Shown here: positions 59,173 to 64,000 of the stretch, piece after piece
Position numbering within the stretch: the stretch's first letter is position 1
Layout: every line of letters begins with the position of its first letter
Assembly (NCBI GenBank): GCA_001770725.1
Contig: MERU01000004.1
Coordinates: forward strand, 372,001-436,000
DNA from: Burkholderiales bacterium RIFCSPHIGHO2_01_FULL_63_240
GTDB lineage: Bacteria > Pseudomonadota > Gammaproteobacteria > Burkholderiales > Burkholderiaceae_C
Length of the DNA: 64,000 nucleotides
Direction: 5' to 3'
Notes under the pieces: generated by a model
What the model was told of the DNA's origin: nothing
What the model saw: the letters and a program-made list of their open reading frames with translations, nothing else
The model's database searches: none
Translations under genes and position numbers: made by a program

Positions 59173-61130
59173 AAATCAAATCAATTCACCTCTACAGCAA
59201 GGACGGTCAACGTCGGGACGTAACCTTTGAAATTGAAGGCCTGAACGTCATTACCGGGCGATCGTCGACCGGTAAATCTGCCATCTCGGACATCATCGAG
59301 TACTGCATGGGTCGCTCCAGCTTTAACGTCCCCGAGGGCGTAATCAGAGACAAGGTGGCTTGGTTTGCAGTGCTCTTTCAGTTCTCCAAGGAACAGGTTT
59401 TGGTCGCGAAGCCAACCCCACCAGGTGGCGGAGAAAGCTGTAGCACAGCGATGTATCGCCGCGGCGCAAATGTAACGATTCCGCAGCTCCATGAGTTGGA
59501 TCCGAACTCTGACGACGAGGCTATCGAATCGCTTCTGTCTCGCCTTCTCGGCATTCCTGAGAACCGAACTGAAGTCGCACTGGATAACTCGCGCGTCAGC
59601 TACGACGCCAACATCAAGCACACGCACTACTACCTCTTCCAAAAACAGACGCTCGTCGCCAACAAGGACCAACTTTTTTATCGTCAGAACGAAGCCTTTC
59701 AGCCCCAGGCGATTAAGGACACCTTGCCAATTCTCTTGGGCGTTTCGACCAGTGAAAGGTACGAGCTAGAGGCCAAACTTCGCGTAGCTCAACGCGAGCT
59801 GAAGCTTTCGGCCAAGTTGCTTGAGCAGGCCCGGAACACTATCGACATAGCGCAGCAGAAAGCCATCGGCCTTTACTCTGAAGCTCAAGCAGTAGGCATT
59901 CTCTCTAGTCCTGCCGAGCAAACGAATTCACCAGACATCATTGAATCGCTTCGCGCTGTGCTGACTTGGAAGCCAACCTCGATTCCTGATAGCGATAGCG
60001 GTCGCATCGGTCGCCTTGAGAGGGAGATCCTCGATCTTCGCAAGGAGCGTCGCGAGTCGCAAGGGCGAGTCGATGCTGCTCGACAGTTCGCCAAAAAAGC
60101 GGGAGGGTTTGAAAGCGAAGCGGGAGAACAGAGGGATCGCCTCGCCTCCATCAAAGCATTCCCCAAAAACCCGTCTACTGGCGAATGGCAGTGGCCCTTC
60201 TGCGAACAGAACCTAGCTATGGAATCACCGCTCGCCGGTGTTCTGCTGAAGGAGTTGAAATCCCTCGACGAGGAGTTGGAAGTTGTGGTCGGCGAGCGGC
60301 CTAAGCTCGACGCCTATCTCGTCGAGCTGGAGAAAAAGGTTGCCGATCTTGCCGCGAGCATTGCGGACAAGGAAACCGAGTTGGCTGCTGCCATTGCTGC
60401 GGATGAACTGCTTTCCCAAATGGGCTCGCGAAACAACGCAGCCGCTCGGGTTGTCGGCCGCATCAGCCTGTTCCTTGAGAACCTGGTCTCAAACACGGAA
60501 CTGCAAAAGCGTGAGACTGAGCACCGCCGCATTCAGGGAAAGGTTGATCACTTGGAGAAGCAAGTTGACGCGGACAGCAGCCAAGACCGCCTAATCTCCA
60601 TCCTGAGCAATATTTCTGCCCAGATGGTCCGCTTCATTGATGGCTTCGAAGCGGAGTTCAGGAAGGTTCCGGCACGACTAGACCTCAGTAGATTGACCGT
60701 CGTCTTCGATCGACCGGAACGGGCGGTACCGATGAGCCGCACTGGAGGTGGCGAGAACCATCTGGCCTATCACCTGTCGGCACTGCTGGCCCTGCACTGG
60801 TTCGCAGCAAAAAACCATCAACCGATCCCACAGTTTCTCCTCATCGACCAGCCAACGCAAGTCTATTTCCCGTCGGAGAAAGTCTATCGAGCGGCGGATG
60901 GCTCCGTCGAAAAGACAGAAGAAGACGCCGATCTAACCGCAGTTCGACGGTTGTTTGCATTCCTACTGAACTACACGAAAGAGGAAGTTCCTGGCTTCCA
61001 AATCATCGTGACCGAACATGCGAATCTGCGTGACCAGTGGTTCCAGGATGCTTTGGTTGAAGATCCATGGAGCAAACCACCCTCGCTTGTTCCAGAGGAC
61101 TGGCCGGACTTGAACGAGACGACCAACTGA
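59169..61130 (+). CDS. ABC-3C system ATPase (DUF3732, SMC/RecN-like)
   Basis: A 653-residue ABC-type ATPase. Walker A is GRSSTGKS (30-37). Long coiled-coil segments (about 195-260 and 270-520) occupy the middle, as in SMC/RecN proteins. The signature-like MSRTGGGENHLAYHLSAL is followed by Walker B FLLIDQPTQVYFPS (about 556-569). This DQP-TQ form with Gln in place of the usual catalytic Glu is the family pattern. An SxxHA-like switch may be VTEHANL near the end. The Gln suggests slow hydrolysis, i.e. a clamp or sensor. It closes the three-gene operon with 4-bp overlaps. Confidence 0.88.
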   Translation: MKIKSIHLYSKDGQRRDVTFEIEGLNVITGRSSTGKSAISDIIEYCMGRSSFNVPEGVIRDKVAWFAVLFQFSKEQVLVAKPTPPGGGESCSTAMYRRGANVTIPQLHELDPNSDDEAIESLLSRLLGIPENRTEVALDNSRVSYDANIKHTHYYLFQKQTLVANKDQLFYRQNEAFQPQAIKDTLPILLGVSTSERYELEAKLRVAQRELKLSAKLLEQARNTIDIAQQKAIGLYSEAQAVGILSSPAEQTNSPDIIESLRAVLTWKPTSIPDSDSGRIGRLEREILDLRKERRESQGRVDAARQFAKKAGGFESEAGEQRDRLASIKAFPKNPSTGEWQWPFCEQNLAMESPLAGVLLKELKSLDEELEVVVGERPKLDAYLVELEKKVADLAASIADKETELAAAIAADELLSQMGSRNNAAARVVGRISLFLENLVSNTELQKRETEHRRIQGKVDHLEKQVDADSSQDRLISILSNISAQMVRFIDGFEAEFRKVPARLDLSRLTVVFDRPERAVPMSRTGGGENHLAYHLSALLALHWFAAKNHQPIPQFLLIDQPTQVYFPSEKVYRAADGSVEKTEEDADLTAVRRLFAFLLNYTKEEVPGFQIIVTEHANLRDQWFQDALVEDPWSKPPSLVPEDWPDLNETTN

Positions 61131-61266
61131 TCGCCCGAGCGAGATGTCCTTAAGCATCCGCCGCGTCGGCCGCTTGCAACCCCAAACTGTTACTTGCCGA
61201 CAATGCGACTGACGCGTTGTAGAGGAAAGGGACGACTGCCGGAGAGCTGAAGCCGTTCGCACGCTC

Positions 61267-61284
61267 ATGAGTCAACATACTCAT
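61267..61284. promoter_or_regulatory. Short inverted repeat upstream of the HEAT-like gene
   Basis: ATGAGT (61267-61272) and ACTCAT (61279-61284) form an inverted repeat with a 6-bp spacer, 41 bases before the start of the next gene. The position suits an operator; the arms are short. Confidence 0.3.
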
Positions 61285-61325
61285 TCCCACGCTGCATTGC
61301 GAACCAGTTGTATGGAGGAAGTCGC

Positions 61326-62342
61326 TTGAGCTCAGAGAAAAATCATGCCTCTCAAGAAGAAGTCTTGAGATTGGCTATTCGCCACTTCGCGGCCGGGATC
61401 AACGCCGGGCGCGGCCTTGCGGACATATCCGCGCTTGTCCAGGCGACGTCCCCCTTGCCCCTCATGCATCTGGCGCATTGGGAACAAATGATCCGCGATG
61501 AATTCACTCATGCAGTACGTTCACCTACCCGCCATTGGCGGGAGGCGTGGGTTGGGCAGCGCCGGTTTCTGACATGGATCGACCTGGTAAGTTGGGACGG
61601 GTATGTCCGCGAGCGGGTGCTTCGGACGCTGTCTGGCCCTGTACCTAACGGCTTCTTCTTTGTGCTCGCCCTGCGCCGACTCAATGACTGGGTGCCCCAG
61701 GTCCGGGCTGCAGCCAGAGAAAAGCTGCCCCAGCTTGCCAGAGACTCGATGCCTGAACACGTGGCGGAAGCCCTGTGCGCCATGCTGTCAACGTGGACCT
61801 CGTGGGGGCGATTGGATGAAGTGGACAGGCGGATTCTGGTGACACTCCTGGACCTCCCTAAGGTTGATGAGCTGGTGAAGCACAAGGTGATTTCTTCAGC
61901 GGCAGGCCCGATGGCATTCATGCTGTCTCAGGTTACACGCTCTGAGGTACTGGATGGGCATCTCCCCGACATAGCGGAAAAGGCGGTCCAACCTGCCGTG
62001 AGAGCTTTCGCTTACCGTGCGTTGCTGGCAGGCAAGGTCGTGTGGGTCAAGAAGCAACAATGGACCTGGACCGATGTCAGTGCCTGCAAAGGGCGCATGC
62101 AAAAAATCCTTGATGAGCGACCTCTCGTAGCCCAGCATGCTTCCTTGACATTGTTGACGTCCGCGCTCGCCGACCGGTCGCCCATCGTGAGGCGTATCGC
62201 TGGTGAGGTGCTTGTCAGAGAAGCCGCGGATCTTGGCGATGCAGCACTGCCCTTGGTTCGCCAACTCGCCGCAGACGCCTCACCGGGGCTGGCAGAACGA
62301 GGGGCCTTCATCCTACGCAGTCTTGCCCCATCGATTCGGTAA
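61326..62342 (+). CDS. HEAT-like repeat protein
   Basis: A 338-residue soluble helical protein. Repeated helix pairs such as RLNDWVPQVRAAAREKLPQL, SALADRSPIVRRIAGEVLVR and LAADASPGLAERGAFILRSL show the HEAT-like spacing, with Pro/Asp turns. No catalytic motif is seen. The TTG at 61326 is chosen because GGAGGAA (61314-61320) sits five bases upstream, a near-ideal site; an in-frame TTG at 61308 would put that site inside the gene. It lies between the ABC-3C operon (195 bp away) and the convergent Argonaute-like gene. A scaffold or sensor role is the only inference possible. Confidence 0.65.
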   Translation: MSSEKNHASQEEVLRLAIRHFAAGINAGRGLADISALVQATSPLPLMHLAHWEQMIRDEFTHAVRSPTRHWREAWVGQRRFLTWIDLVSWDGYVRERVLRTLSGPVPNGFFFVLALRRLNDWVPQVRAAAREKLPQLARDSMPEHVAEALCAMLSTWTSWGRLDEVDRRILVTLLDLPKVDELVKHKVISSAAGPMAFMLSQVTRSEVLDGHLPDIAEKAVQPAVRAFAYRALLAGKVVWVKKQQWTWTDVSACKGRMQKILDERPLVAQHASLTLLTSALADRSPIVRRIAGEVLVREAADLGDAALPLVRQLAADASPGLAERGAFILRSLAPSIR

Positions 62343-62644
62343 TCACGGCTGAGCACGGCCGGGCGTCAGGACGCCCACGAAATTGTCCAGGCAGGCCGCA
62401 ATGAACAAGCAACGGTCGCAGTACTGGAAACGCCAATTCACACATAAGCTGGCTTCAGTGAGGAACTGACTTTGAGTAATAGCGTGTCAGCGAGGGCGCG
62501 CGCTCGACCCGTTGCAGGCATTCCTCTTGGTGAGCCGAATGACGGCTCCGCAGTGGTTGCTGTCACCTGCTTACCGGCTAGCTCACTTGCGCTAACCTTC
62601 GGCAAGCGGCCATTGAGGCGCCGCCGCCCATCATGCGCGCTACT
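62343..62644. other. Gap of about 300 bp between convergent genes, no gene seen
   Basis: The only structure noticed is GGGCGTC-AG-GACGCCC (62361-62376), a hairpin without a T-run shortly after the HEAT-like stop codon, possibly a weak terminator. A short TTG-initiated frame at 62472 (60 codons) has no ribosome site and no protein-like pattern and is not annotated. Confidence 0.5.
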
Positions 62645-64000
62645 TCATATGTAGTACCGAAAAGGCAGCGGAGGTAAATCTTCTGTACGAGGTGCCGCGG
62701 TCAAGATCTCGCCGACAGTGTCGGCGAAGCGCAGCGTCACGGGCACACCGTCGCCATATATGCAAGCGTTGTAGTTGAGTTTGGTCAGACCGAGAACGTC
62801 TCCCATGACCTGTTCAATGTCGGCGTTACCGCGCACGATCTCGATGGTTAGTGGGCTTGGAACCTCCCGGCCTGCATAGGTTTGAAGCCGGGACACGTAG
62901 CCCTTAGTCCAAAGGTAGCCTCGGGTTTCAGACTTGATCCACGCCATGCCGCGAGCGATTGCGCTGGGCCCATGTCGGTACAGCTTGACGCCGGAGTCCT
63001 CGCGGATACGCACGCAAACTACGTTGGTCTCCGGAGGCACGGTCTCGCGGAACCCTTCCCACTCCTCGTATGAGAAGCGGGTCTTGCCATGGATGAACAG
63101 CTCCTTGGGCGCTTCGCCGCCATGCCCCCTTCGGTAAGCCTCGACTACCAGCGACATCAACGCCTTGGCCTTGTCCCTGGGCAGATGGAAATCGTCTTCT
63201 TTCTCGGACTTGAATTGACCCGGCGTGCCCTTGAACACGACGCCGTCGCCCGACTCCAAGAACATCTGAGCACCGCAGCAGACCATGCCCGGTTCCGGAT
63301 TCGAGGCGTCCTGCTTAAACACGACGCCGACATAGCAAACGCCGGGACGCACGTAGGCTAACTGCCAAGGCTTACCACCGGCCTTGAAGTAGCAAGTAGT
63401 CGCCAAGTTCCACGCCAATGTGGCCGGATCCTGCAAGGCGCGCAGCGGCTTGCCGATTTTGTTGAGGAACTCTTCCGGCGCCATCGTCGTTTCGCGCAGA
63501 ACCTGCACCGCCGCCCTGTGTTCCAAAAGCCGCGCCTTGAGCTGATTGTGGAAGTCGAGCTCGTAGAGATAGATCTCTGCGGACTTAGCGTCCTCTTCGA
63601 ATAGCCCCGGCTCATTGGTCAAAAGCCGTGTCGCCTGCTTCTTGTCCATGAGCGCGGCCGGCGCAACTTGCTCCGGACCGCCCTTCTTGGACTTTGACTG
63701 CGGGCGGCAGTATTTATGGACATCCTCAGGAACGATCGCCATCCACAGATCAACGTGCGCCTCGGCGTCATCGCGCAGATGCTGAGCGATTGCGTCCGAG
63801 TAAAGCGATACCGCCTTGTGGATTGCCTGATGCCGATCTGGCATGCTGATTGCGGCATCGAGGTCGGCTGGGTCGATCTCAAGGTAGGCGACCGGTTGCG
63901 ACGGCCATTCCACACCGAAGATCGCCTGGAATCCCGGGAACAGTGTGTGATTCGGGTCGTCGGGCTTGGCCGGAGCGATCGGCTTGCTGAGCCGTTCCGC
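62645..64000 (-). CDS. Prokaryotic Argonaute MID-PIWI protein, catalytically degenerate, 5' end beyond the window
   Basis: The frame is open to the right edge; 451 residues are visible and the start lies beyond 64000. Argonaute-type features are FPGFQAIFGVEWPSQPVAYL and WMAIVPEDVHKYCRP in the MID part. They continue with QLKARLLEHRAAVQVLRETT, then WNLATTCYFKAGGKPWQLAY, the family's N-x-A...K-x-G-G-x-P-W pattern, and YVGVVFK for the first PIWI strand. The catalytic DEDX residues appear lost: Val stands where the first Asp belongs, and LFIHGKTRF lacks the RDG-type Asp. It ends LPFRYYI, a hydrophobic C-terminus as in Argonautes. Short inactive pAgos act with an effector gene (TIR-, SIR2- or nuclease-APAZ), which would lie outside this window. 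An in-frame GTG at 63911-63913 is unlikely to be the start because homology continues upstream. Confidence 0.75.
   Translation of the reverse strand, partial: AERLSKPIAPAKPDDPNHTLFPGFQAIFGVEWPSQPVAYLEIDPADLDAAISMPDRHQAIHKAVSLYSDAIAQHLRDDAEAHVDLWMAIVPEDVHKYCRPQSKSKKGGPEQVAPAALMDKKQATRLLTNEPGLFEEDAKSAEIYLYELDFHNQLKARLLEHRAAVQVLRETTMAPEEFLNKIGKPLRALQDPATLAWNLATTCYFKAGGKPWQLAYVRPGVCYVGVVFKQDASNPEPGMVCCGAQMFLESGDGVVFKGTPGQFKSEKEDDFHLPRDKAKALMSLVVEAYRRGHGGEAPKELFIHGKTRFSYEEWEGFRETVPPETNVVCVRIREDSGVKLYRHGPSAIARGMAWIKSETRGYLWTKGYVSRLQTYAGREVPSPLTIEIVRGNADIEQVMGDVLGLTKLNYNACIYGDGVPVTLRFADTVGEILTAAPRTEDLPPLPFRYYI

Noticed and set aside
62472..62654. 60-codon TTG-initiated frame in the gap before the Argonaute-like gene
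   Set aside because: No ribosome site, unusual Ala/Arg composition and partial overlap with the end of the Argonaute gene.

Overview
This 64 kb window comes from the chromosome of a high-GC betaproteobacterium, most likely order Burkholderiales. The evidence is the conserved order panB-panC-scpA-DUF3460, a lysine/alanine-rich histone H1-like protein ending in AAWPFPTGNKP beside class I nrdB, and the exported haemoglobin / copper protein / GGDEF-EAL cluster next to a DUF3034 gene. The genus cannot be fixed from the sequence alone. No rRNA, tRNA, CRISPR array, IS element, integrase or transposase was recognised.

Positions 1-8.8 kb hold the 3' end of nrdB, a histone H1-like gene, a DUF167 gene, ettA, and a lipoprotein / solute-binding protein / fused TRAP permease cluster. 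From 8.8 to 26.4 kb lie a lipoprotein metalloprotease, a DinG/YoaA-type helicase coupled to a Crp/Fnr regulator, panB-panC, a PQQ-type sugar dehydrogenase, scpA with DUF3460, a CYTH-CHAD protein, a SulP permease, metG and apbC/mrp. From 26.4 to 45.5 kb is a signalling block: a HisKA_2 kinase with an ANTAR response regulator, a second kinase, then a hybrid kinase, a REC-PAS-GGDEF-EAL protein and a diguanylate cyclase as an operon. After nnr and a structured non-coding stretch ending in a strong terminator come DUF3034, an exported truncated haemoglobin, a cupredoxin-like protein and a GGDEF-EAL receptor.

At about 45.5 kb the character changes. To the right edge the sequence is visibly richer in A and T, has longer gaps, and carries conflict-type genes: a TIR-KAP NTPase fusion with membrane helices, three proteins with HEPN-type R-x4-5-H motifs, a PHP-domain/SMC-type ATPase with a small overlapping partner, a four-helix membrane protein, a complete ABC three-component (ABC-3C) system with a Cap4/DUF4297-like N-terminal domain, a HEAT-like protein, and at the edge a catalytically degenerate Argonaute MID-PIWI protein cut by the window end. 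This looks like a defence island. The left edge carries an imperfectly duplicated TTGCACTT repeat, and the right boundary lies outside the window. Defence functions here are inferred from family and context, not shown by the sequence.
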